Source: Osedax frankpressi (taxonomy: Eukaryota > Annelida > Polychaeta > Sabellida > Siboglinidae). Taken from it: a stretch of 64,000 nucleotides of DNA. The stretch spans positions 37,733,253 through 37,797,252 of the forward strand of contig OZ038313.1 of the NCBI GenBank assembly GCA_964035775.1. Direction: 5' to 3'. The notes beneath the pieces were generated by a model. That model ran no database searches. It was given only the letters and a program-made list of their open reading frames with translations, and was not told the DNA's origin. The first letter of the stretch is position 1; every line of letters begins with the position of its first letter. Shown in pieces: positions 52,605 through 64,000 of this stretch. The translations under genes and the position numbers were made by a program.

Positions 52605-53194
52605 AATATACATATATATATATATATATATATTTCACATTCGCAGTGATGAATTAGTAAAATCACTTTAGATATTACAACTTATTAAATACAGTATGGA
52701 TATGATTCATATCAGATATATTTAAACATAATTACAATTTTACTTAGTTGTTTTTAGCTTAATACATTCTGATGTTCGAGTTGGCTACGAAATATAATAA
52801 TTCATATTAAAACAAGAAATTATATTTAATGATTAATGGGCGTTGGTAGTGTTTACGACTTTATACATAGTTATCACAATCCCTAAATATTATAATGTTA
52901 CATGTTAATATTAAATAATGATAACAATATAATTTATTAATATCTTATATATAGATCACAGAGTTATAAATCAAATAAAATATTGTGTTATATTATATTA
53001 TTAGAATAATATCATTTAAATTTAATTATTTCATAATTAAATATGTATTTCTAAAATAATTGTATGTATAGAATTACTTCAAATTCTTGTTGATACAATG
53101 GTCCATATGACTCTGAAGAACCATGATTTTCAGATACAGATTCTAAAACTTCGAATTTATCAAGATATGATTGCATATAGTTTTGAATAGACAT
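24919..53194 (-). CDS. PTP-PEST-family (PTPN12/18/22-like) protein tyrosine phosphatase, 10 exons
   Basis: Exons in transcript order: 53,194-53,078; 52,035-51,927; 51,441-51,371; 51,073-50,939; 30,660-30,589; 29,790-29,561; 29,059-28,993; 28,691-28,508 (or 28,515); 25,564-25,484; 25,289-24,919. Total about 478 residues. The domain reads [12 protein letters not shown] (pTyr loop, 66-77), [34 protein letters not shown] (WPD loop, 209-212), [10 protein letters not shown] (243-252, catalytic Cys 244) and a Q-loop [20 protein letters not shown] and KCQRYWP favour the PTPN12/18/22 group, cytosolic phosphatases acting on adhesion and signalling proteins. The codon after the catalytic Cys is split by an intron. 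The C-terminal 150 residues are Ser/Thr-rich. Introns 4, 6 and 8 hold large minisatellites; intron 4 is 20.3 kb. The exon 8 donor is ambiguous: the phase of exon 9 favours 28,508. Confidence 0.92.
26440..28514 (-). repeat. 12-bp G-rich (sense) array at the donor of PTP intron 8
   Basis: Sense-strand units gtagtaggtggg and gtagtgggtggg, about 170 copies, perfect near the exon and decaying towards 26,440. The plus strand is almost free of G for 2 kb. Unit register starts at gtagta directly after exon 8. Long open frames on both strands here (Val/Gly or Pro/Thr repeats) are artefacts of the 12-base period. Confidence 0.95.
29095..29540 (-). repeat. 42-bp minisatellite in PTP intron 6
   Basis: About ten units of 42 bp built on gatggggttaaccgggagag and gttggtagagggtct (plus strand). 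It ends about 20 bases from the donor of exon 6 and fills the short intron. The 14-residue plus-strand repeat frame is a by-product. Confidence 0.9.
31139..31205. repeat. (TA)n microsatellite
   Basis: TA and TATC tracts in the distal part of PTP intron 4. Confidence 0.9.
31375..50938 (-). repeat. 19.5-kb 34-bp minisatellite filling PTP intron 4
   Basis: Sense unit gttaccatgtagttac then tatgtagtccttcctgta, with a shorter 23-bp form lacking one internal block; roughly 590 units. The first unit begins exactly at intron base 1 after exon 4 (gttacgatgtaattac) and keeps 34-base register with the rest. Point variants and multi-kilobase duplicated blocks give a higher-order structure. No frame is open through it. 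Confidence 0.98.
52553..52632. repeat. (TA)n microsatellite
   Basis: TA run with short CA interruptions in PTP intron 1. Confidence 0.9.
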
Positions 53195-53360
53195 GATTTG
53201 AAATTAGAATATTAAACTTTTAATTTTTCAAATCTTATTTATGAGAATTTTATGATAATCCACTTTTTGGATTATGGTTGGCCTTCTATTATTATTGTAA
53301 ATATTTTCAAATTGCGGGAATTTATAAGTTAAATTAATTTTATTATATTTTACTATAAAC
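53195..53360. promoter_or_regulatory. 166-bp divergent promoter between PTP and RFC5
   Basis: The start codons of the two genes face away from each other across 166 bases, which must contain both 5' leaders and transcription starts unless leader exons are elsewhere. At its centre, 53,255-53,275 is a perfect inverted repeat (ataatcca, 5-base loop, tggattat). No TATA box can be singled out in such AT-rich DNA. Confidence 0.6.
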
Positions 53361-56300
53361 ATGGATGCTAAAGATAAGAAGATGAGTGAAGCTGAAGCAC
53401 CATGGTACATTTATTTTCTTGTAATATAATAGTATAGATAATTCATAATTATCATTATAATAATTAATCTATTGTACCAACATTATTACAAGTATCTTTT
53501 TAGACTATATTTTTGGATATTGATTATTCTTGCTTATCAATTGACATTTCTTTTTTATTAAATTGCAAGAAAAATATCCATTCCACATCATAATTGAATA
53601 AATAATTTCAATATATAATGAAAAACGTATCAGATACGAAGTGCCTGTTAAAATCAATGATAATTAGTTAAAAAAACAACACAATTCAAAAATATATACC
53701 TAACTTGTAAATTATATACCGTATAATCTTCTTATCTACATACAATAAATCATCAATAATTATTAGATTAGAAGCAGACACAAATTTGTGTTTTAATTTT
53801 GTAAAATGTTTTTATAAATAATAATCGATAATTATCATCATGCATTATAATTTGTAAATTATATTTCCTACAATATAATTCAAACACTTTTAATATTGGT
53901 ATAATAAGTTTAAAGTAATCTTTCCTAGATATCATATTTTATCTAATAAATATTTGTAATTCTATAACAAATTTCGAAGTTTAATTTTTAAAATTATCAA
54001 TTTATATATTGATAAATACAATTGTAATATTCAATGAAATTACCGAATTGATTTTATATAACTTTTCTATAAATACTTAATTGTGTATACAAAGGTATAT
54101 TTGTAATAATTGATCATTCTTAATTAATAATAATTTATCTTAATAATTCTAAGAAACATGTGATTATAATTTAGTAAAAGTATTACTAAATTTAAAAGAG
54201 AATGTGTTATATAACCATAAAATAAATTGTAATCAATATTATAAATTTATAACTCAAATATATCAAATTATATTAACAAGAATAATTGTATCTTTCTCTC
54301 CACTCCATGATATACATTATACTATGAATCCAATAGTAACAATATGGACCTAATGATGAAATTATGGACCCCGTAGTATTGCAATGTACCCAATAATAAC
54401 ACTATGACCTCAATAGTGATGATATGGCCCATATAGTATTGCATTATATTATTTTCTAATTATTTTGATCACCAATTAATAATTATAATAATTTATTTAA
54501 TACATACATACATAATTTAAATAGAATATATTAATTATCATCGATAATATTTATAAAAATTAAATCTTTATTGTGAGCTATTTTCATTGATTTTTATAAG
54601 GTATATTATTAACCTGACTCTTATAATATATGATATCACATACTTTATCTAATATTTAATATTATAGATTATAAAGCTATATTTTGTCACTTATAAATGC
54701 ATATTACCTAATTGTATTATTTGTTAGGGTGCACAAATACAGACCAAATAAACTCGAAGGAATAATTTCCCAGCCCGATGTCATTAAGACCAGTTAGTTT
54801 TTAATTAACATAATCATAAAAATGGTTATAAACGTTGATATGATGAGTTTTGCAAGCGGATTGTTATACTTTGCCCTTTAAAATGTTTAATATCTCGTCG
54901 GTAACGCACGGAATCCGCTGAATTCACTAATGACAATGCTTTGCTTTCACAGTTCAGCGCTTTATCGACGAGGACGACCTGCCGCATCTGTTATTTCACG
55001 GTCCGGCGGGCACGGGTAAAACCTCTACAATAATGGCGGTCGCCCGTCAGATGTATTCGCCGAAGCAAATGCAGTCGATGGTTCTTACGGTTGGTAGCGG
55101 TAACCGCGTGACACCTGTCACCTGTCACCTGTCACATATTCGTTATCAGATTTGATTTGATTTATTAATTAGTATAATATAATATTTCTTATCATTTTTT
55201 TTTGAGTACCACAATTTCTATTTCAATCGTAAAACATTTTTATACTAATATTCATTTATTCACCTTAATTATTATTTAACATTTTGTATTGAAACTTTTT
55301 ATTAACTTAATACAGTAATGACCCTAATTAAAATGAATTATAATAATTGTATTATTATTTATATATTTTAATAATTACTCAGCTAAACGCTTCCGACGAA
55401 AGGGGAATAAATACAGTTCGCGAAACTATTCTAAATTTTGCTAGCACAAGAACTATGTTCAAGTTTGTTTTATTAATTAATTATGGATTTTGAATACAAA
55501 TAATTAGAAAATAAATGTAAATTAAAGACAGATATTACTATTTTCATTTATATTAAATAGTTTACAAGTAATTTCCACATTTAATTTGTTCAATAATTTT
55601 TCAATTTCTAAATTAAATTAGTCTTTATTTTACAACATTTATTTAAAATATAATTTATTAACTAGATTTTTAATGAGAATTAGATCTGTATTTTGCCTTT
55701 ATGTGGATTCCGTTTAAAAAGAAAAACATCTATTTACAAATTTCAATAAGAACCTGTAACGAATGATTTCGATAAAGTCCACAATATTATCAAAGTCGAT
55801 AGTTCTATCGTGGTTGGGCATATACGCTTTACATGCGCGTTTTACATTTTCAGGGGAGGTTACAAACTAATTATCCTAGACGAAAGCGACGGACTCACCA
55901 AGGACGCACAGGCTGCTTTGAGGAGAAGTTAGATCTTAAATAACATCTTGTCGTAAATCAAGCGTTGATTACATTGTTTGTATATCGCTGTAGTTTATCA
56001 ATATAACATATAATATATCAATAATAGACTAACTCATTTACTTAAGTTTATATCTATCTATTGAATAATAACCTTAAAGATGATTTAGAATTCTATTTTC
56101 GGTGATATTCAGAATTTCATGTATCAAAAAAAATCATTTTGCAGTAATGGAGAAATTCGTGGAGAATGTGAGATTCTGTTTAATTTGTAACTGGGTTTCG
56201 AAACTGATTCCGGCGATTAAATCGCGTTGCACCGAATTTAGGTTCAAACCGTTGAAACCGGAGATGATCCTACCTCGCCTTGAACATATTATTGAAGCTG

Positions 56301-59300
56301 AAAAGTGAGCGCGTAAACACGTCACCATTTATATCCTTTGTAAAACCACCTTTACCAGATACTTTAAATATTTCACGTATTGAATTCATGTGGATAAGCG
56401 TGCAATTGACTCATGTCAACTCTCCTTTATTAGCATCAATATCGAGGAGAAAGCCAAACAAGCGATATTGAAACTTTCAAACGGCGACATGAGAAAAGTT
56501 ATTAACATTTTGCAGGTTTTTTACTTCTCAAAATAATCAAATATAGCAAACACCCGGTGTTCATATATAATGTTTACAAATTCCACAACGAAGTGAAATC
56601 CTTTTGTTCCTTCGAGTACTTGAAAGAGCTCCCAGTGCACTTCCTCTTCCCATCTTGCTCACTAATTGCCCCGACATCGTTAGTGTTCCACTATGACCAG
56701 CGATAAGGCTGATGGATCCACTATACTCGAAGATGACATTTACACCCTTGTTGGCCGGCCGTATCCTCGTGATATAGAGAATTGCGTAAAATGGCTTCTT
56801 AATGACGAATTCGCCGAAACCTACAAAAGTTTATAGCATGCGACAATAGAAAAAATACAAATCGAAATATATTTGGAAAAATCATTCCAAATCTTATTTA
56901 CAACTAAAATAGGGGAAATTAGTAAATTAAGGTATACTCATATTGCAAATAGTCATGCATACTAATTTACAGGTATTTCTGAACTAATTCTGTCCAAAGG
57001 ATTGGCATTGGTCGATATCATCTCAGAAATTCACCTTTATATTCATAAAAGTTTGTATATACAATATATTTTAATTGAATATATTGAAATTATGTTTATG
57101 ATTGACTACTTGGATTATTATATAATTAAATCCTGGAGACATAATATATATATACATCTTAAATATTTCATACAGTATATTTATAATAACTAGATATACA
57201 ATAGATAGCATAATATTAATTTTAGCAATCAAATTTTAAAATATATTTCATAAAGTATTGATTTCTAACATTTCTATAAAGTTGTATGTATTGTATATGT
57301 ATTTATAACCTATGTATATGTATTGTATATGTTCTTATATACATTTAGTTCTTATTGTTAAACTTTTAATGATCTGTACTTGATAGATAGATAATAATAA
57401 AAAACAAGATAGATAATAATAGACATTTTGTACAGTATTAATACATTATGTTAGTAAAAACTAATACATCCCATTATAATCTTAGTGTATACTTATACTA
57501 AAGTAAATGCTTTCTAACAGTACAGTCTATATTTGATATTTTTGATTACACTTCTCTTTTTATTTTAGTTGAAATGCCAATCAAAGTCATTTGTATGATT
57601 CTTATCAAACTGGCAGAAATTGAGTTTGTATCTTATGCTTTAAAATATCCTTATTATACAAATTTATTAGGTTGCAAGACTATATTATTTATTATAAGAT
57701 CAATATTTTACCACTTCTTACAAGAAAAATATAATTCAACTACTTATATTTTAAAATATAATAATATTATTTATCATTAAACACAACATTACTTTGGCCT
57801 ATCTCTTTAACTCATCTTATCCTATCTATTTAACTCATCTCATCCTATCTCTTTAACTCATCTTATCCTATCTCTTTAACTCATCTTATCCTATCTCTTT
57901 AACTCATCTCATCCTATCTCTTTAACTCATCTTATCCTATCTCTTTAACTCATCTTATCCTATCTCTTTAACTCATCTTATCCTATCTCTTTAACTCATC
58001 TTATCCTATCTCTTTAACTCATCTCATCCTATCTCTTTAACTCATCTCATCCTATCTCTTTAACTCATCTTATCCTATCTCTTTAACTCATCTTATCCTA
58101 TCTCTTTAACTCATCTTATCCTATCTCTTTAACTCATCTTATCCTATCTCTTTAACTCATCTTATCCTATCTCTTTAACTCATATTATCCTATCTCTTTA
58201 ACTCATCTTATCCTATCTCTTTAACTCATCTCATCCTATCTCTTTAACTCATCTTATCCTATCTCTTTAACTCATCTTATCCTATCTCTTTAACTCATCT
58301 TATCCTATCTCTTTAACTCATCTTATCCTATCTCTTTAACTCATCTTATCCTATCTCTTTAACTCATCTTATCCTATCTCTTTAACTCATCTTATCCTAT
58401 ATCTTTAACTCATCTTATCCTATCTCTTTAACTCATCTTATCCTATCTCTTTAACTCATCTTATCCTATCTCTTTAACTCATCTTATCCTATCTCTTTAA
58501 CTCATCTTATCCTATCTCTTTAATTCATCTTATCCTATCTCTTTAACTCATCTTATCCTATCTCTTTAACTCATCTTATCCTATCTCTTTAACTCATCTT
58601 ATCCTATCTCTTTAATTCATCTTATCCTATCTCTTTAACTCATCTTATCCTATCTCTTTAACTCATCTTATCCTATCTCTTTAACTCATCTTATCCTATC
58701 TCTTTAACTCATCTTATCCTATCTCTTTAACTCATCTTATCCTATCTCTTTAACTCATCTTATCCTATCTCTTTAACTCATCTTATCCTATCTCTTTAAC
58801 TCATCTTATCCTATCTCTTTAACTCATCTTATCCTATCTCTTTAACTCATCTTATCCTATCTCTTTAACTCATCTTATCCTATCTCTTTAACTCATCTTA
58901 TCCTATCTCTTTAACTCATCTTATCCTATCTCTTTAACTCATCTTATCCTATCTCTTTAACTCATCTTATCCTATCTCTTTAACTCATCTTATCCTATCT
59001 CTTTAACTCATCTTATCCTATCTCTTTAACTCATCTTATCCTATCTCTTTAACTCATCTTATCCTATCTCTTTAACTCATCTTATCCTATCTCTTTAACT
59101 CATCTTATCCTATCTCTTTAACTCATCTTATCCTATCTCTTTAACTCATCTTATCCTATCTCTTTAACTCATCTTATCCTATCTCTTTAACTCATCTTAT
59201 CCTATCTCCTTAAACTCATCTTATCCTATCTCTTTAACTCATCTTATCCTATCTCTTTAACTCATCTTATCCTATCTCTTTAACTCATCTTATCCTATCT

Positions 59301-59444
59301 CTTTAACTCATCTTATCCTATCTATTCTGTATTTTCAGAGTCGCTTGTAGTAAAGGCGCCAACGATAAATTACAAATGTCTGCGTTGGTAGCCATATTTT
59401 ACAAAGCTCGCAGTCTGATCTCGGAAGAACACCTAGTGGATTGA
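53361..59444 (+). CDS. RFC5: Replication factor C subunit 5, 11 exons, 341 residues
   Basis: Exons: 53,361-53,404; 54,728-54,792; 54,953-55,089; 55,383-55,462; 55,854-55,927; 56,145-56,304; 56,434-56,515; 56,684-56,828; 56,973-57,050; 57,569-57,623; 59,339-59,444. The sum is 1,026 bases with consistent phases; human RFC5 has 340 residues. It is a clamp-loader AAA+ subunit that helps open PCNA and load it on primed DNA in the nucleus. Motifs: PWVHKYRP at the N-terminus, Walker A GPAGTGKTS (53-61), LNASDERG, Walker B LIILDESD (114-121) where most relatives have DEAD, sensor-region RFCLICN, the SRC arginine-finger motif, and SNGDMRKVINILQ. The C-terminal collar domain aligns to the last residues. 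The last intron carries a 23-bp array; the donor gtttgt inside ATTGA is required to keep phase. Confidence 0.96.
57795..59325 (+). repeat. 23-bp pyrimidine-rich array at the acceptor of RFC5 intron 10
   Basis: Unit ctcatcttatcctatctc plus tttaa, about 67 nearly identical copies. The last unit grades into ctattctgtattttcag, so the array ends 13 bases before the exon and supplies the polypyrimidine tract. Confidence 0.97.
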
Positions 59445-59843
59445 GTCGGTCTATTCTTTAATGGCGTCGACTTTATGTATTCGTTACGACTTTGCACGGA
59501 GAATGTGCATTGTTTTTGTTTTATACTTTATTCAATAAATCGCTGAGTGATATGAAATATAAAGAATTATATTGAATTTTGATTCTCGATTTGAATTTGC
59601 TATATTTCTCAATGGAGGGTTTTGATATACTCTATATACGCGAACATATAGATGGAATGATTTGTTATAATAGTTGTTAATTCATTAAATGACGACCAAT
59701 AAACATTATGTAATAGTCATTAGATCATAATATTATTATATAATAATAATCGGGGGGAAAAAGTATGGTAAAAATTGAATGTATATACAATTTGTGAAAG
59801 GTTTTCTAGAAGTGTGTTCACTTCAGTGGTTAACTGGTGAAAT
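59445..59843. other. Intergenic spacer between convergent RFC5 and POMGNT1-like genes
   Basis: 399 bases holding both 3' untranslated regions. No further gene seen. Confidence 0.7.
59527..59539. terminator. Back-to-back poly(A) hexamers
   Basis: TTTATT, one base, then AATAAA: a near-palindromic element offering a poly(A) signal to RFC5 (+, 90 bases past its stop) and, on the other strand, to the convergent glycosyltransferase (about 310 bases past its stop). Confidence 0.5.
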
Positions 59844-62800
59844 TCACAATAAATCTGAAATCTTAACAATATTCTTTGAATCTTTTTTAAGGTTGAAGAA
59901 TTTAGATTTACTGCCTATAAGATACATGTAGTTCATTTTGTAGGAAAATCTGTAATTCAAGATAGTCTTAATCAATTAATAGGATGATAGATAATTCGTT
60001 ATTAGTGTAAATCATGTACCATTAGTATTAATCTCGTACATTGCATTAGTATGCGATTAGTATTAAGAAAGTACCTGAGAGTATTATCGTGGAGACCTCT
60101 GGGTGAGTATCCTTCTACATTGAATAATTTGAAACAATCGCAAAGCCTTCTCAGAAGTCTATAATCGGTGGTACTGCTTTGTTCAAAATAAACCAGGTGA
60201 ATTTTCCTGTTTACAACAAAATATTGAAATATAACTCGCGAGATTATGGTTTTTAATCACGTCGCATATTTTAACTTTATTAAATATATTAATTATTATT
60301 ATATAATCCAACATATTAAAAAATAATATCGTTGCGAGAGACGAAAACACAATAATAACAAACCCATCTCCGTGAGGAATATAAAACCCTAATCCGTGAC
60401 CTTCTAAACAATCCTTAACATTCGTAGGATCTAGTATATGGCCAGCTGAGAATATAAATTTAATAACAAATTAGTTCAATATGAAGTCAGTGACACTGTA
60501 AATATAAACGGGATTCATGCGATTAATCATGTGTTATCTTTGTAGGTATTCATTCCATTATAACAGCAGAATTACATTAGGTAATGCGTTGGCGATGTTA
60601 TGAAATATTACATAACCTTTAATTTCAGTACTCAGTAATTGATTGTATTTATTTAATTTCAAATTCTCAATATTGCTGAGTTTGACTTTAATTCTGCGAT
60701 GCGTAGAGAATTTATTACGACGAATTATTAAACAAACAAAAATAAACAACAAATTATTATTAATGAAATGGTAATTTAAATTAAATAAATGATAAATCAA
60801 AATATAATACAAATTCTATCGTAATAATAAGCAATATGTATTTGTATAGTAAACGGATGCAATTTCAGATCAAAACTATATAATTTTACATATTGTGTTC
60901 TTTGTAGATATGATATAGTGAATGTAAATGTGTATTCAATTCCTACTAGATACTTATTACTAAAAGTGAATTTTGTAAAGAATTTCTATTTGTATCATTC
61001 TAGAAATCAAAACTAGTTGATTAAATGAATAGCATTCGATACCTTATTTGTTATTCTATAAAGAAGACGCTATTACAATTTTATTGATTTATATATTATA
61101 CAATACATTATTATACACATAATACATCTATTGTAGTATATATATTGCCTTCACTTGTGGAATGCTTTATCAATAACGTTGGTGAAATTAATGTTACTTT
61201 ATAACAATCATTAGCTCAGCATGCCTCGAAGCTGTTCTTTTTTACTAAAGCCGGGATATAACTGGCCGGTGAATGAATGCTCTACTATATCTCTATATCA
61301 TATAATATAGAAACATTATATTATAGACTAACTTGAGTCTGTTATAATATTAATCCTACAGGACTACTGACTGACAGCTAATACACACTAGTTTTTATTA
61401 TATATTATATTACTTTTTTATATACATTTTCAATAGTTACATCAACTTATCGAAGGTCAACGCGTAATACGCGAATAGTGGCCCAAACTACTGACCCTTT
61501 GGAGAGGGTTCGCGGTCGGTTGAACAGGTGAGTGGTCAGCGACATGTCCTTGGTCAAGCGCGACGTACGCTCCCTCTTCGCCCGCGACACGTCCGGTACC
61601 AACATCTCCGGCATTCCGGGGAATTTCCAACCCAAGTAAGATCTGACATTGTGATTACGTGGAATGCAACAATATAATATAAACGATCTCGGACATCGTG
61701 GAACAACACTTTATTTCATTCTTTAACCTATTGAGACATAGATTTAATGAACTCTAACCTATTGTTCCATAGCTTTAATGACCTCTAACCTATTGAGACA
61801 TTTATTTAATGAACTCTAACCTATTAAGGCAGCATAAATGCCCTTTATCCTATTGAGACATAGCTTTAATGATGTCTAACCTATTGAGATATAGCTAAAA
61901 ATGACCTCTAACCTATTGAGACATAGCTTTAATGACCTCTAACCTATTGATACCTAGCTTTAATGAACACTAAATAATTTTAAAAAGTTAGTTTATCATT
62001 AACCTATTTTAATAAATCATGGATAATTATATGGCCTCAATCATATTGTGACCTCTAACCTATTAGAACAAGGCTTGCAGAGATGGTTCACAATATACTT
62101 ATCGTAGAATTGTTTCTTCATCAGGAATGCGAGCCCGGGAATGGATTCCGTACGATAGACCTTGTCGATAGCGGAGGAACACTCTTGAAAACCTATAGGG
62201 TCGGGGGTCGAGAGAGTAGGAAGCGATGTTTGTAAAGGAGGCAAGGTGAATAGGTTAGAGAAAGGTAACGGAGGAGGTAAAGTGAGAAGTAAAAGTGTGT
62301 TAAGGCAGTGTTCACGTGTAGAGTTGTAATTGACATAGTTGACTGGGTAAGTTTGAAAGTATAGGTGGGAAGAATGGAAGAGGTGTGTAAAATGTTTAAC
62401 GTGAGCATAAAACAAGATTTACGTGATATCAGGGAGTTATTTTCGTATATTAATATGATGATCCGTTACTATTATCTATACTATGCATATTATGCGCATG
62501 CAAATAGCTCTAGCAAAGAATTTCAAGTAAATTATTATTAACAACAAAATCCGCATAGGAGAAATAATATTTTAAGTAAACAAAGAAGTTGATGTGAAAT
62601 GATGAGCAAAAGACTGTAAATGATCAGAGATAAAGGATATCGAGGTACCGTTATCATTCCAAGCCGTGATGCCGGCCAACGTATCATCCTCAATGGTGGG
62701 CTTCAATAGCTGACCCATCATCTCGAGCATGTCACTCATGGGCATTATCTCTTCTTCGATGAAAATTATCGCTTTCTGAAAGTGGCCAATGAAAGGCGCG

Positions 62801-63965
62801 TAAAAGATTGACGCAATGCATTTAAACTACAGACTATTTACTTGTTGAAAGTAATAACCGAATTGGATTCGTCGTCGCTAAATGCCATATGCATTGCCAT
62901 GTTGAACAAATCTGTAAACATGTTATGAAATAGACGAGAGATATATATTAATATTGAAACATCATTATGTTAAAAATGGACATGTATTAAGTGTAATATA
63001 ATTGATAGCTTTAAAATGAGGCATTTATTTATGTGATCTATTAAATTAAATTATGAATATGACATAGAAATGTATATAAAATAGACTTGAAAATACATGC
63101 GATTGTTTGCCTGTAGTTATTGTATTACAAAGTAAGCAATGATTGGATATGGCGGATGAGATTATCTTAATAATATCTATTAAAATCCCGAAATAACTAA
63201 ATTATTAAATTAACTCAATAAAGTTTATTCAGAAGTGTATAATTAACACAATATATAATTAACACAATATATAATAAACACAATATATAATTTACACAAT
63301 ATATCATTTACACAATATATTATTTACACAATATATTATTAACGTGTTTATATTATTAACACAATTGTTATTATATACATTTATTATAAATTTAATTTTA
63401 GAAATAAATTTCTAAAAAAATTTTTTATAAAGTAATTGCAAATTTTTGATAATTTAGTAAATATTGTACTCTGTATTCGATGAAATATGTGAGTAAATTG
63501 TAACTTGTTTACTTATAACTAATATTTCTTACTGAATACACGAACAGTCAAAAACCTGTGTATTTGAAAGTGGTCAAATTGTCTAGACTGATATTCATGA
63601 TATTAAAATCGAATACTCGGGCCAAATCATTTTGTTCCTTTTTATGGCAGACCACGGACACCTTTGCGTTGTCGAGGCCTTGGTTGTTAATCAAGGCCAA
63701 CATTTGGTCACACAGACTGTTGTGGTTCAAACCTGAATGGCGTTAAACTGGGTTTTTACCTAGGGTAGCCGTCATTGAGGAACCAGCTACGATATTCGGG
63801 TTTACATACCGCCACAGTTCAACGGGGAAGGGATGAATTGACAGTGGATTATTGGGAGGACAAGTTATGGGGTCAATATTAAGGTCGATGATATATCTGG
63901 ATATACTATTGGAAAATCGGGAATCAACTAGAGATTGATAAGAATTGTAGGATAATGGGGAATTA
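59844..63965 (-). CDS. POMGNT1: POMGNT1-like GT13 glycosyltransferase, 5' end beyond the window, catalytic residues altered
   Basis: Exons in transcript order: 63,965-63,760; 63,732-63,556; 62,911-62,859; 62,775-62,649; 62,192-62,060; 61,642-61,496; 60,693-60,617; 60,445-60,364; 60,173-60,075; 59,949-59,844, giving about 402 residues to TGA. Co-linear with the catalytic and C-terminal parts of protein O-mannose beta-1,2-GlcNAc-transferase (Golgi): AIIFIEEEI for the metal-binding EED segment, AGITAWNDNG, VYRTESIPGLAFLM, LVPDVSR, and the C-terminal region with EGHGLGFYIP, TDYRLLRRLCDCFKLFNVEGYSPRGL cut into parts by introns. MGAT1 lacks this C-terminal extension, so POMGNT1 is the better match. 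EED reads EEE, and the WDWDMWMR segment aligns to RSYLGWKF, losing the acidic pair used in catalysis. It may be an inactive homologue. The N-terminal anchor and stem lie outside the window. Confidence 0.82.
61720..62070 (-). repeat. 31-bp array of donor-site copies in POMGNT1-like intron 5
   Basis: About ten units. Sense unit aataggttagaggtcat then taaagctatgtct; the real junction reads aatag/gttagaggtca, identical over 16 bases including five exon bases. Copies decay near the middle. Confidence 0.9.
63238..63365. repeat. 16-bp AT-rich tandem repeat
   Basis: Unit aattaacacaatatat and variants, about six to eight copies, in the middle of POMGNT1-like intron 2. It does not touch a splice site. 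Confidence 0.85.
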
Positions 63966-64000
63966 CTGCGAGGAATCAAACGAAGATGTGATAGATAAGG

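Overview
This window is nuclear DNA of an intron-rich eukaryote, most likely an animal or a close holozoan relative. The case rests on a co-linear set of animal-type proteins: a gamma-synergin, a copine, a PTP-PEST-family tyrosine phosphatase, RFC5 and a POMGNT1-type glycosyltransferase. Reading uses the standard code with TAG and TGA stops. Exons are near-balanced in base composition, while introns and spacers are very AT-rich. I cannot name the species. No operons, CRISPR arrays, retroelements or virus-like elements were recognised.

Layout. 1-5,790 (-): 3'-incomplete gamma-synergin gene (EH domain, then 16 heptad repeats running towards the window edge), with a single-exon acyl-CoA-binding protein gene (1,708-2,391, -) nested in one of its introns. 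5,800-15,085: AT-rich DNA with short tandem repeats and a 17-bp array at 7.5-8.6 kb, probably mostly upstream introns of synergin. 15,086-24,345 (+): complete 18-exon copine gene. 24,919-53,194 (-): complete PTP-PEST-family gene whose intron 4 is about 20.3 kb and almost wholly one 34-bp minisatellite. 53,361-59,444 (+): complete 11-exon RFC5, whose start codon lies 166 bp from the PTP start codon (shared divergent promoter). 59,844-63,965 (-): POMGNT1-like GT13 gene with its 5' end beyond the window. Copine/PTP and RFC5/POMGNT1 are convergent pairs.

Two genome-wide habits stand out. First, 5' splice sites are mostly GTT (32 of 45 junctions placed by protein homology) instead of GTA/GTG. Second, many introns hold their own private minisatellite, and several arrays begin exactly at a splice junction in unit register, so that each unit is a copy of the splice site. 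This is clearest in PTP intron 4 (34-bp unit, about 19.5 kb), POMGNT1-like intron 5 (31-bp unit) and copine intron 16 (20-bp unit), with mirror cases at acceptors in synergin and RFC5. All gene models were built by eye from splice phase and remembered family sequences; no alignment or search was run.
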